From assembly GCF_001625215.2 (NCBI RefSeq), contig NC_030381.2, positions 34,966,689 through 35,030,688 on the forward strand: a DNA stretch of 64,000 bases, given 5' to 3'. The stretch comes from Daucus carota subsp. sativus (Eukaryota; Streptophyta; Magnoliopsida; Apiales; Apiaceae). This document shows positions 20,640 through 33,099 of this stretch, one piece after another. Positions within the stretch are counted from its first letter, which is position 1, and each line of letters starts with the position of its first letter. A program made the position numbers and the translations under genes. The notes beneath the pieces were generated by a model. The model was not told the DNA's origin. It did not search any database and saw only the letters and a program-made list of their open reading frames with translations.

Positions 20640-22008
20640 CTCATGCACAGTGCAATCATCAAGTTAAATAATTAGGGGTTTAGACTTTTTATAAATTAAT
20701 ATTTCTTTGTTCTTTTGAATTATTGAAATTTTGTTGTTGTTCCCTACTAATTTCATTATTAAACAGAACAAATGTAAACATTCATGTATGGAATGAAACA
20801 AAGTGAAAAATGTGAGACATTCAGCTGGTCCTTCCAATCATTAAATTATTTAATTAGTAAAGTCAAACTATTTTCTTGGTGATTAATGTAAGCTGAAGAC
20901 CTTGGGCCAATATATAACTTGGTGCATACCCATAAATCAAGTATTAGTGCTCACGGTGTAATAATGTCTGCATTTGGAATCTAGAATTTAAATTGAATGA
21001 ATAAATAATAACTTTACAAGAATAACGGTTATTTTTGATCATTTTCTCAATTTTAATTGAATACAGTCAATAGTTAATAGACGATCTCTATTGTTGAAAT
21101 AAAGAGCATTCGAAAATAAACGATTGAAATAAAAGATATTTTTGACCGTGTATCGGCCAATCGATTATAGCTGATCAAAAATAATAGGATTAGTGACGGC
21201 TCCTTTTGCGATCAAAATTATTCTCTCCTAAAAATTTTGGATTCTTTTCTTATCAAGGATGCTAGTCAAAAATACCGTCGATCGAAAATAATTTCAGGAC
21301 ATGAAATTTTTCCACCCTTTTAGTTAAAAAGCGCTAGACGAGTTAAAAATCTGTTATAATCTTATTCATCCACCGGCCCAAAATCTGTATGTTATTCAAC
21401 ATGTACCTGACAGTCATATGTCAGGCGCGAGGACCAAAACAAATAAATCCCAAAACTGGATAATATATATTACAGTATACAATTTTAAATTAATAATTTT
21501 TAATAAGAATTATTATTATTATCTAATTTTGCTAAGTAGTTCTTGACAATTTGATGAAATTATTTTCTTTTAAAATATAGTTATAAATTAAACACGAATT
21601 ACAAGTCACAAAAGATAAGTGGTTAAAAATAAAATAAATACTTTTTATTATATCCACGTGTGTGTCATTGGAGCAGCACAAAATCACCGCACATTATTAT
21701 TTCTCTATTTTCGGCACTGAATCATTTCTATATAATTTTATTAATTCCCAACACATCAGGCTTATAAAGTATAATTATATAATTTATAAATTCAAAAATC
21801 TTATCTTTAAACAAAAATTTAAACAATATATTTTTATTCATGAACAAATTAAAATAAATTATTGAACTATATTTTATAAAAAAATGTGCGGAACCTCTCT
21901 CCCAAACATATACGATTCATCGGCATAAACAAACATGCATTCTAATTATTGAACAACATATACATACGTGTCATGAGCTCCCATTTACTCTGTTAAAATT
22001 CGGAGAAT
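20640..22008. other. Promoter flank of A and 3' flank of B
   Basis: No gene. The first ~850 bp parallel the upstream regions of B and C. From about 21480 the sequence parallels the 3' flanks of the other copies. The boundary between duplicated units lies in between. Confidence 0.5.
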
Positions 22009-22283
22009 CTAAAAGTTAGTGGTTTGAAAAAAAATTAGAGGTTTGGGGTCAGTTAGAAGTTTGACCATTTCAATCCGCTAGTGTTTGATAGTTAGCGGAT
22101 TGAAATAGAGATTTGGGCTAAAAAAACAAATTTTCAAAAAGCTACCTTGAGGAGCTTTTTGAGTTAGCGGTTTTGATATCTGTCGTTTGCCAAACAGTTT
22201 TACATCTAACCGCTAATTCAATTGGCTAGTCAAAACATCTACGTATAGTCCAATCAGCTAACCGCTAATTCCCAAACAGGGCC
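22009..22283. mobile_element. hAT-like MITE downstream of peroxidase B
   Basis: A GTTTGA...AGCGGATTGAAAT...ACCGCTAATT...CAAACAGGGCC structure with inverted internal blocks. It is orthologous to 26791-27103 downstream of C and absent from A, where the flanks are continuous. Confidence 0.6.
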
Positions 22284-22546
22284 ATATGTATTGCTTTTGA
22301 ATAGTTTGAGATCTTAAAGTTTCCTTTCAGGTAAAATACTTGTGACAATGAGAATGTCTACAACAATGTATACTTCTGCCGGGGAAAAAATGCAACCCCA
22401 AGTCACCAAATATGATCTGTGCACAGACAGACTGTCAGATGTTTGTTCTGAACATGTTCTGCCAAGAACTTAAATGGCTAAATGAATTATTATCCTAGAA
22501 CAATTATCAACTACTGCTGAGGAAAAATTACAAATTATCACTTGCA

Positions 22547-23968
22547 TTAGTTAACAACTCGGCAATTCTGCCTCACCTCGCCTTCACCTTCCGCAAGTGT
22601 TATTATTTCACTCATTTTTTTCATTGATTGGGCAAACCTGGCAAAGAACACCTTAGGATTCTCTAAATCTTTAGCCATCTGTGCTGACTGTTGGTTGGTG
22701 AGTAATGCAGCATCTGACAAAAATACGCCTTTATGTTCGTTTAGGATTTTAAAGTAATGACTGTCGAAAGAACCTGAACCTTCAGGATCCATTTCTACAG
22801 GTGTTGTTGGAATTAAAGGATTTGGGCAGATATTTCGCAAGCTTTCTGCATATTCTGGATCAAGTGAAGGATCTGTATCACCGAGCCCTGTAAAATTGTA
22901 CAGTCTTCTGGATAACAAAGCACATCTTGTCGTTCCAATTGTATGTGCTCCTGAAATGTACGCGACTAATGGCTCAGTATACAGTTTTTTGCTCTATGTA
23001 TCTTAAAGTTGTGCAGTATTATTTGAGTAACTATACTTTACACAAGTGTATAATGTTGATTCTACCTGAAAGTGTTACAAGGTCCATCATGTCGAGGCCG
23101 TGACTTTGAAATTGGCTAAGAAGAGTTGTAAAATTAGAAAATGGCGAGGGCATGTCTGTTGTAGCTTCAGAGGAAAGGGAAAATCTTCCATCTTTCCTAC
23201 CCGTGAAAACATTCCACATTGGCCTACGAAACTGCATTTTTTGTTCATCAATGTTATCAGGCATATCATATAAAAACATGTAAAATGTGATTGCTCGTGA
23301 TTTTGAATTAACTGTCAGAGGCATCTGATTTCTTACTTGGAAAGAGATAGCATCTCGCGCAGCTAATGCAAGAATATCTGCACATGACACAACTCCAGGG
23401 CACTCTTCTTCAAGTCTTGCCTTTATAGCGTCAATTAATTCATAACCAGATAAAGATCTGTTTGGCAATGCAGCCTTTTCATTGTCTTTCTTATCCACAT
23501 CAGTTGAATCCAACAGTATTGATCCATCACAACCCTACACATGCTTGCAAGAACAATTGATTATTATAATTAAAGCCGCAAATATTAATTGTTGCAGAAT
23601 ATGATCTCTGTAAACCTCAGTTCTGATACCATGTTAAGTGAGCAATTCTCCCAAAATCTCAAGGTGTTGGGAGGAGGGCTTACCAGAATCATATTATATT
23701 CTAACAAAATATGCAGAGATGCGAATTAGTATTTGAAAGTATATAAACATACCCTGACAAAGCAATCATGGTAATGAAGCCTTAACAGCTTAGCTGCAAA
23801 ACTAGGGTCTTCTGCAACTTTCCTCCATGTAATATCTCTCACAATATCATCAACCGAATCGCAAGACTTGTGATAGTACTTCATTTTCAGTAGCTTACTT
23901 CCATTGCAGACTATAACAGCATTGACTAGTACAAGAGCAAGAAGCAAAAACAAGAAACTTGGCTTCAT
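22547..23968 (-). CDS. Class III peroxidase, tandem copy B
   Basis: Exons 23968-23753, 23534-23337, 23231-23066 and 22950-22547 encode 327 aa, with the same exon lengths as A and C (216/198/166/404). Signal peptide, distal HYHDCF, the [13 protein letters not shown] block and proximal GAHTIG are intact, so the protein should be functional. Differences from A include YHKSCDS in place of YQKACDS, RFSLSSE in place of RVSLSSE and GLGDTDPS in place of GRGDTDPS. Intron 1 is short (218 bp) because the TRIM of copy A is missing. The TATA position reads TATTTAAG instead of TATATAAG, which may lower expression; this is inference. Confidence 0.95.
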
Positions 23969-25020
23969 TTTGTTCTTATAATTAACCAGTTAAGACTCTT
24001 CAAACAGAGAATGTTGCTGTGTATAAGCTAATTCGATGAATGAATCAGACTTCATGCAAATTGCTTAAATAGGCATCTCATGCAAAGTGCAATCATCAAG
24101 TTAAATAATTAGAGGTTTAGACTTTTCATAAATTAATATTTCTTTGTTCTTTTGAATTATTGAAATTTTGTTGTTGTTCCCTACTAATTTCAATATTAAA
24201 CAGAACAAATGTAAACATTCATGTATGGAATGAAAACAAGTGAAAAATGTGAGACATTCAGCTGGTCCTTCCAATCATTAAATTAATTAATTAGTAAAGT
24301 CAAACTATTTTCTTGGTGATTAATGTAAGCTGAAGACCTTTGGCCAATATATAACTTGGTGCATACCCTTGAATCAAGTATTAGTGCTCACGGTGTCATA
24401 CTGTCTGCATTTGGAATCTGGAATTTAAAATGAATGAATAAATAATAACATTAGAAGAAAAACAGTTATTTTCGATCATTTTCTCAATTTCAATCGAATA
24501 CAGTCAATTCTGTCAAAAAAAAATCAAATACACTCAATAGTTAATAGTCGACCTCTATTGTTGAAATAAAGAGCAGTCGAAAATAAACGGTTGAAATAAA
24601 AGATATTTTTGACTTATATCGGCCAATCGAATATAGCTAATCAAAATAATAGGATTAGCGACTGCCCCCTTTGCGATCAAAATTATTCTCTCCTAAAAAA
24701 TTTGGATTCCTTTCCTATTAAGGATACTAATCAACGTCTATCGAATATAATTTTAGGACATGAAATTTTTCCACCCTTTTAGTTAAAAAGCGTTAAACGA
24801 GTTAAAAATCTATTATAATTCTATTCATCTACCGGCCCAAAATCTGTATGTTATTTAACACGTATCTGACAATCATATGTCAGGGGAGGACCCAAACAAA
24901 TAAATCCCAACACTGGATAATATTTATTACAGTATACAATTTTAAAATAATAATTTTTAATAAGAATTATTATTATTTTTTAATTTTGCTAAGTTGTTCT
25001 TGACAATTTTATGAAATTAT
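23969..25020. other. Promoter flank of peroxidase B
   Basis: No gene. It closely parallels 20531-21500 (upstream of A) and, in its first 350 bp, the region upstream of C. Confidence 0.55.
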
Positions 25021-25026
25021 TTTCTT

Positions 25027-26106
25027 TTTTTTTTTTTTTGAAACTAATGGAATTTTCATTAAATTTGCAAAGAATCAGACAATAACGTCTCCAACAAAAA
25101 CGGTGGAGGAGACATGATAATATCGAAGCTATTTCGCGCACAAGGTAATCTAGCCAGTTTATGGGCTATCTTGTTTGCTTGCTTCCTAATAAAAACAACC
25201 GAGACATAAACTCTATTTGCTAGAAAATGTTGGCATTGCTCGATGATACTACCTAGCTCCAGCAGATTCTGTACAGCCCTGTTAATTGCATTCACACATA
25301 ACAATGAATCACTTTCAATGACAATAGGTTGGTTACGCAGGTCTTTTGTCCATCTAAGAGCTTCCAACACCCCCACTGACTCTGCTTCCATCACAGATAC
25401 ACATCCTTCAAATTTCATTACCTTTCCACGGATAAAGTGACCTTGATGATTCCTCGCCACCATGCCTATCGAGAAAAATTTGTTCCCGGATATGACTGAT
25501 GCATCCACATTTATTTTGAGAGTTCCTAGAGCGGGAGGAGACCAACTACGATCTTGCTGAGCTGAAACAACAATTGCACCCGAAGCATGCGTAGATCGCT
25601 TTTTCTGAGCTGCTCTCCACTCTGAAATTTGCTTGAGGCTCCAGCTAACAACTCCTTCAAGTGTCAAGCGTTTATTCTCCCAGATAAGCTTATTCCTCGC
25701 AAACCAAACGCCCCAGAGCACCGTAGCTATTTTAATTAAATTTTCATGTGTCTCGGTGCACATCTTCTCTAATAACCACTCTGGTGCAGATTCCACCTCC
25801 CACATGTCATATGTCAGGTCTACTTTCTGCCAGCATTCCATTGCAAAAGGACAGTCGAAAAATAAGTGCAGCAGATGCTCTACGTCCCTCTCACACATCT
25901 GGCACTCGATTGTTATTGCAACTCCTTTCCCCCGTAAGAGATTTCGAATAGGGACAGCGTTTCGACAAAACCTCCATAGAAATACCTTGATTTTATGAGG
26001 AATGCTTAGACGCCATAGCTTTCCCCACCCATCTGATTGCTTAACATCCATGTTCCCCAGATGATTCGAATGCCAATACTGATAACCCGTCTTCACTGAG
26101 TACTGT
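25027..26106 (-). mobile_element. 5'-truncated LINE between peroxidases B and C
   Basis: A poly-T run (25025-25039) marks the 3' poly-A end of a minus-strand insertion that stops near 26106. The continuous empty site can be read at 21540-21580, where ATTATTTTCTTTT runs directly into AAAATATAGTTATAAATTAAACACG. TCTTTT at the insertion edges is a likely minimal target duplication. Only the C-terminal part of the second LINE ORF remains. Confidence 0.85.
25059..26096 (-). pseudogene. LINE ORF2 C-terminal fragment (zf-RVT plus RNase H)
   Basis: A frame of 345 codons without stops begins inside a zinc-binding reverse transcriptase-associated region (FLWRFCRNAVPIRNLL, CQMCERDVEHLLHLFFDC). It continues into an RNase H domain with INVDASV, MEAESVGVLEALRW, IESDSL and ANKIAHKLAR motifs, typical of plant L1-like elements. 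Endonuclease and reverse transcriptase are missing because of 5' truncation, so it cannot be autonomous. The undamaged frame suggests recent insertion. Confidence 0.9.
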
Positions 26107-26451
26107 CTTTTAAAGTATAGTTATAAATCAAACACGAATTGCGAAAGATAAGTGGTTAAAAATAAAATAAATGCCAATTACTTTTTATTATATCTACGTG
26201 TGTGTCATTGGAGCAGCACAAAATCGCCACACATTATTATTTCTCTAGTTTCGGTACTGAATCATTCTATATAATTTTATTAATTCCCAACACACCAGAC
26301 TTATAAAGTATAATTATATAATTTATTAATTCAAAAATCTTATCTTTAAACAAAAATTTAGACAATATATTTTTATCCACGAACAAATTAAAATAAATCA
26401 TTGAACTATATTTTATAAAAATATGGGCGGAACCTCTCTGCCAAACATATA

Positions 26452-26689
26452 CTCTCTGTCCCCCTCATTTCTTTACGTTACTTTTCGGCACATTTTTTCA
26501 CGCTTATTTAAAATGTAGTTTAATAATATATTTTTTTATTTTTTTCTCTGAATAAAAGTTTGATGTTTAAACTTTTATTCAGAATCAAACTTTTATTCAG
26601 AAAAAAGAAAATTTTAAAAAAAAAATTATGAAATCATACTTAATAGAAGTCTCAAAATATGTGCAAAAACTAACAGGGCACGGAGGGAG
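26452..26689. mobile_element. Stowaway MITE unique to the C unit
   Basis: Ends CTCTCTGTCCCCC and GGGCACGGAGGGAG are flanked by TA (26450-26451, 26690-26691). An internal AAACTTTTATTCAGA / TCTGAATAAAAGTTT block folds back. The B unit has the unfilled site near 21908. Confidence 0.8.
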
Positions 26690-26790
26690 TACACAACATA
26701 TACAACTCACCGGCATAAACAAACATGCATTCTAATTATTGAACAACATATACATACGTGTCATGAGCTCCCATTTATCAGAGAATCTAT

Positions 26791-27103
26791 GGCCGTGTTT
26801 GAAAAAATTAAAGGTGTGGGGTTAGTTAGAGGTTTGACCATTCCAATCCGTTAATGATAGTATTTATAGTTAGCGGATTAAAATAGAGGTTTGCGCTCAA
26901 AAAGCTAATTTTCAAAAAGCTATTTTGACGAGGTTTTTGGGTTAGCGGTTTTAATGTCTATCATAAAATGCTAACGAAACAGCTGCTTGCCAAACAGTTT
27001 TACATCAAACCGCTAATTCAATCCGCTAATCAAAACATCTATTTCAATCAGCTAGTCACAATATCTAATCCAATCCGCTAACCGCTAATTCCAAAACAGG
27101 GTC
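26791..27103. mobile_element. hAT-like MITE downstream of peroxidase C
   Basis: It starts GGCCGTGTTTG and ends CAAAACAGGGTC, with inverted TTAGCGGATT blocks. It is absent from the A unit (CTATATATATTGC near 17954) and shared with B at the same point. The target duplication is not clear. Confidence 0.65.
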
Positions 27104-27386
27104 ATATGTATTGCTTTTGAATAGTTCTTTTCGAAGTAAATAAATCTTGAGATCTTAAAGTTTCTTTTCAGGTAAAATACTTGTGACAATTACAATGTCT
27201 ACAACAATGTATACTTCTGCCGGGAAAAGATGCAACCCCAAGTCACCAAATATGATCTGTGCACAGACAGAGTGTCAGATGTTTACTCTGAACATGTACT
27301 GCCAAGAACTTAAATGGCTAAATGAATTATTATTCAAGAAAAAATATCAACTACTGCTGAGAAAAAATTACAAATTATCACTTGCA

Positions 27387-28838
27387 TTAGTTAACAACTC
27401 GGCAATTCTGCCTCACCTCTCCTTCACCTTCTGCAAGTGTTATTATTTCACTCATTTTCTTCATTGATTGGGCGAACCTGGCAAAGAACACTTTAGGATT
27501 CTCTAAATCTTTAGCCATCTGTGCTGACTGTTGGTTGGTCAGTAATGCTGCATCTGATAAAAATACGCCTTTATGTTCGTTAAGGATTTTAAAATAATGA
27601 CTGTCGAAAGAACCTGAACTTTCAGGATCCATTTCTACAGGTGTTGATGGAATTAAAGGATTTGGGCAGATATTTCGCAAGCTTTCTGCGTATTCTGGAT
27701 CAAGTGAAGGATCTGTATCACCGCGCCCTGTAAAATTGTACAGTCTTCTGGATAACAAAGCACATCTTGTGGTTCCAATTGTATGTGCTCCTGAAATGTA
27801 CGCGACTAATGGCTCAGTATACAGTTTTTTGCTCTATGTCTCTTAAATTTGTGCAGTATTATTTGAGAAACTATACTTTACACAAGTGTATAATGTTGAT
27901 TCTACCTGAAAGTGTTACAAGGTCCATCATGTCGAGGCCGTGACTTTGAAATTGGCCAAGAAGAGTTGTAAAATTAGAAAATGGCGAGGGCATGTCTGTT
28001 GTAGCTTCAGAGGAAAGGGAAACTCTTCCATCTTTCCTACCGGTGAAAACATTCCACATTGGCCTACGAAACTGCAATTTTTGTTCATCAATGTTATCAG
28101 GCATATCATATGAAAACATGTAAAATGTGATTGCTCGTGATTTTGAAATAACTGTCAGAGGCATCTGATTTCTTACTTGGAAAGAGATAGCATCTCGCGC
28201 AGTTAATGCAAGAATATCTGCACATGACACAACTCCAGGGCACTCTTCTTCAAGTTTTGCCTTTATAGCGTCAATTAATTCATAACCAGATAAAGATCTG
28301 TTCGGTAATGCAGCCTTTTCATTGTCTTTCTTATTCACATCAGTTGAATCCAACAGTATTGATCCATCACAACCCTACACATGCATGCAAGAATAATTGA
28401 TCATCATAATTAAATTATGAGCCGCAAATATTAATTGTTGCAGAATATGATCCCTGTGAACCTCAATTCTGATACCATGTTAAGTGAGCAATTCTCCCAA
28501 AATCCCAAGGTTTTGGGAGGAGGGCTTACCAAGACTATATTATATTTTAACAGTATATGCAGATTATATTCTAACAGTATATGCAGAGATGCGTATTAGT
28601 ATTTGAAAGTATATAAACATACCCTGACAAAGCAATCATGGTAATGAAGCCTTAACAGCTTGGCTGCAAAACTTGGGTCTTCTGCCACTTTCCTCCATGT
28701 AATATCTCTCACAATATCTTCAACCGAATCGCAAGACTTGTGATAGTACTTCATTTTCAGTAGCTTATTTCCATTGCAGACTATAACAGCATTGACTAGT
28801 ACAAGAGCAAGAAGCAAAAACAAGAAACTTGGCCTCAT
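27387..28838 (-). CDS. Class III peroxidase, tandem copy C
   Basis: Exons 28838-28623, 28374-28177, 28071-27906 and 27790-27387 encode 327 aa with the same structure as A and B. Signal peptide, HYHDCF, GCDGS and GAHTIG are intact. The conserved block reads ILALTARDA here instead of ILALAARDA in A, B and D; this Ala is nearly invariant in the family, so the change may matter. Intron 1 (248 bp) has a small local duplication of a TATATTCTAACAGTATATGCAGA-like segment (about 28537-28588). The TATA box TATATAAG near 28939-28946 is intact. Confidence 0.95.
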
Positions 28839-30339
28839 TTTGTTCTTATGATTAACCAGTTAAGACTCTTCAAACAGAGAATGCTGCTGTATATATATAA
28901 GCTAATTCGATGAATGAATTCAGAGTTCATGCAAATTGCTTATATAGGCATCTCATGCAAAGTGCAATCATCAAGTTAAATAATTAGGGGTTTAGACTTT
29001 TCACAAATTAATATTTCTTTGTTCGTTTGAATTATTGAAATTTTGTTGTTGTTCCCTACTAATTTCATTATTAAACAGAACAAATGTAAACATACATGTA
29101 TGGAATGAAACAAAGTGAAAAATGTGAGACATTCAGCTGGTCCTTCCAATCATTAAATTAATTAATTAGTAAAGTCAAACTATTTTCTTGGTGATTAATG
29201 TAAACTGGAAGACCTTTGGCTTATAGTATATATATAACTTGGTGCATACCCCTTAAATCATGTATTAGTGCTCACGGTGTAATAATGGCTGTATTTAGAC
29301 TCTGGGATTTTAAATAAATGAATAAATAACAAATGATCATACCTAAAGCTGATTTTTATATTAAGCAGATTTCTATATACTTATTCAAACTATAATTACG
29401 AGCACTATATATGAGTCATGTTCAATAGGGCATCAGTACTGTCTGCAGAGAAGAATCGAAAATTTGTAACTTAGCTAGTACTTCAAAGTTAAATTATGGA
29501 ATTCAACCCATTTCCTGGATTTTAATGTTGTTGAGCTTTTGAAATTTCATGCTTGCATGTCCCCGATATTGCCGGTAGGCATGGGTTTTATTTTTTATTT
29601 TTTTTTTTGAAACCAAGGCATGGGTTTTATTTAATAAATATTTTCACTCAACAGAATAAAAGTCACATATATAAATGAAATAGAAGATTCATGAACGATA
29701 AAATAAAGGGAAGGAGCTTAAAATATATGTATCAAAACGGGTAAATGATCAAACCAGAAATGCTGAAGTGAATGGTTGATTACTTGATTGAAACGATGTA
29801 CTTATTTGATAGGATGTTAGATTATTTTTTTTCTGAAACGAACCCGTCGTCTACTGTATTCTTCTAGGGCCGTTTGATTGGAAGGGTACGGGAGTCGGCA
29901 ATCGGGATAAGGTGCATGGTATGGGATTAGATATCATTTTTGATATCACGTGGTTGATTGTTGGAATGAACGTGTTTGAATTAAAATATTTATAAATAAT
30001 TAATGGTAATATTTTAAAATATAATTAAATTAATATTTATATATATTATTGAGTCATTAATTTCATTTTGTATTAATAATTTACATGAAATAATATAAAT
30101 ATAGCAATGAAAAAAAAAAATCTCGAACTCATGTTTCAAATCCACCTCCTCCATTGGGTATAAAATTCTTATAGATTTGAGGAATGAGTTTCATGAAAGA
30201 AAAAATTTCAATCAAACATGAGGACTGGCTAAAGAATAAAGAATAAAGGGAAATTTGAATTTTATTAAAATTGTAGCGGGAAATTTGAATTTAACGAAGA
30301 AGTTGGAGACAAAAAATTAGAATTAAAAATAACTGATTA
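28839..30339. other. Intergenic, upstream of peroxidase C
   Basis: The promoter flank parallels A and B to about 29330. Then unique AT-rich sequence with a tiny LINE insertion (29594-29616) and a possible hAT-type MITE (about 29870-30215, GTTTGATTGGAA...TTCAATCAAAC ends). No gene. Confidence 0.5.
29594..29616 (-). mobile_element. Minimal LINE tail insertion with 16-bp target duplication
   Basis: A 23-bp insert made of a poly-T stretch then GAAACCAA is flanked by identical 16-mers GGCATGGGTTTTATTT (29578-29593 and 29617-29632). The tail resembles the GTTTC(A)n end of the LINE at 25027. Confidence 0.7.
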
Positions 30340-30518
30340 AAGTCAAATTAGGAGTTCAAATTTAAACAGGCATATTTAACCAGTCATATTTAATTAAATA
30401 TGACTGGAAATACCCTGACAAAAAAAATATGACTGATACTAAATTCCACTAAGTTATGACTAACCCACAATTTCTGGTCATATTTAACTAAATTTGACGT
30501 CGTTTTTGTACTAGTGCA
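30340..30518. mobile_element. CACTA transposon terminal fragment
   Basis: It ends TTTTTGTACTAGTG, the reverse complement of CACTAGTACAAAAA, a CACTA-type terminus. Subterminal GTCATATTTAA repeats occur in both orientations, including a 28-bp perfect palindrome at 30380-30407. No partner terminus was found. Confidence 0.5.
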
Positions 30519-31721
30519 AAGAAGCCAGAACCAAAAAAATCCTTAATACTTTCCAAATATAAATTTTATAATGCTATTGAAACTACTTTTCCTAAAAAAT
30601 ATTCGCAGACACTCTTTTACTTGTAATCTAACATATTGGTTTTATTGTTTATGATGTATTATGTGATTCATCACTAAAATATCATATACAACTTTTTTTT
30701 TTTTTATAATTTAATCCGCTGATTTCTATAATTTTTATTGTTTATAATGTATCATATGATTCATATAACAATAATTTTATGATCGTTACAATATTATTTT
30801 GTTATTTTTTATTAAATAATTATATAACATCAATTTTACGGTCATTTCATTGGTAGAACAAACTGGATTACTTTTAAAATATTAATAATAAGATATATTT
30901 TTCACCTCATGAATTATGTATAGACAATTGTTCAAATGAAAATCATTAAAATAGAAATTAAAATACACATCAAGGAAAAATATACCTAAACGACTAACAC
31001 ACCCCTACATGTCATCACTTACCTAAGATTCACTTTCGCCCCTACTCAATCCAACTCGGCCTGCTACAGCCTCGTCAAGACTATGCACAAACTCAGAGCC
31101 AAAACTTGACAACGCAATGGTCCCACTAGACCCTATCTCAACCCTACTTCTAGGCCTGGGATCCATTCTCGGTCCAAAAAACCTTACCGATCTACTTAAT
31201 GGTATTTGTTTGTATTTAGTTTATATTTTAGTAATTTGTATCTGCTTAATGATATTTGTTTGTATTTAGTTTATATTTTAGTATTGGAGTAGAATCCTAT
31301 ATGTGTGAGAGAATATTTAGTTTTTGATTGATTAAATATCTATTTATTTATAATGATTTTAATATATTTATATATTTTAATATTTATTTAAGATAAAACA
31401 ATTATTTCATATAAATCTATAAATTATTCAATAATTATATTTAAATCTATATATGCAACCATCACGATGATTTTGATGAAAATTAGTAATAATCTTTTGA
31501 ATAGATAAATAATTATCTTTTGAGTATAAATTTATTTTGCTAACATAATTGAAAAATACATACAGTTCATTAACTACATATACATAAACATCATTTTACA
31601 ATTTATTTGCACATTATTGCGACGTCTACTTGAAAGTTCCGTAGGTGTACAATTTATTCGAACAACAATTCAACAATTATTCATATAAGAATAACAAATA
31701 CTCTTATCTAAATAGATAAAA
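30519..31721. other. Intergenic before peroxidase D
   Basis: AT-rich. It contains a two-copy tandem repeat of about 50 bp (31191-31289, TATTTGTTTGTATTTAGTTT core). No gene. Confidence 0.5.
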
Positions 31722-32963
<1,242 letters not shown>

Positions 32964-33087
32964 ATTTGTTTTTCTAAGTAAATATGTTAAATGAAGAAAA
33001 TAGAGACTCAATTGCAGGCAATATATTATTAATGAACAATGAGCAAGCTGATGAGCAATGGTACGAACTAAAGAAGGGAAACTCATC

Positions 33088-33095
33088 CTTTTATA
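33088..33095 (-). promoter_or_regulatory. TATA box of peroxidase D
   Basis: Minus-strand CCTATAAAAGG, about 125 bp before the ATG at 32963. Confidence 0.6.
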
Positions 33096-33099
33096 GGCA

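Larger units (their letters stand above)
26107..27386. other. 3' flank of peroxidase C with two MITEs
   Basis: The right half of the interrupted duplicated unit, with a Stowaway MITE (26452-26689) and a hAT-like MITE (26791-27103). Otherwise AT-rich and gene-free. Confidence 0.6.
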
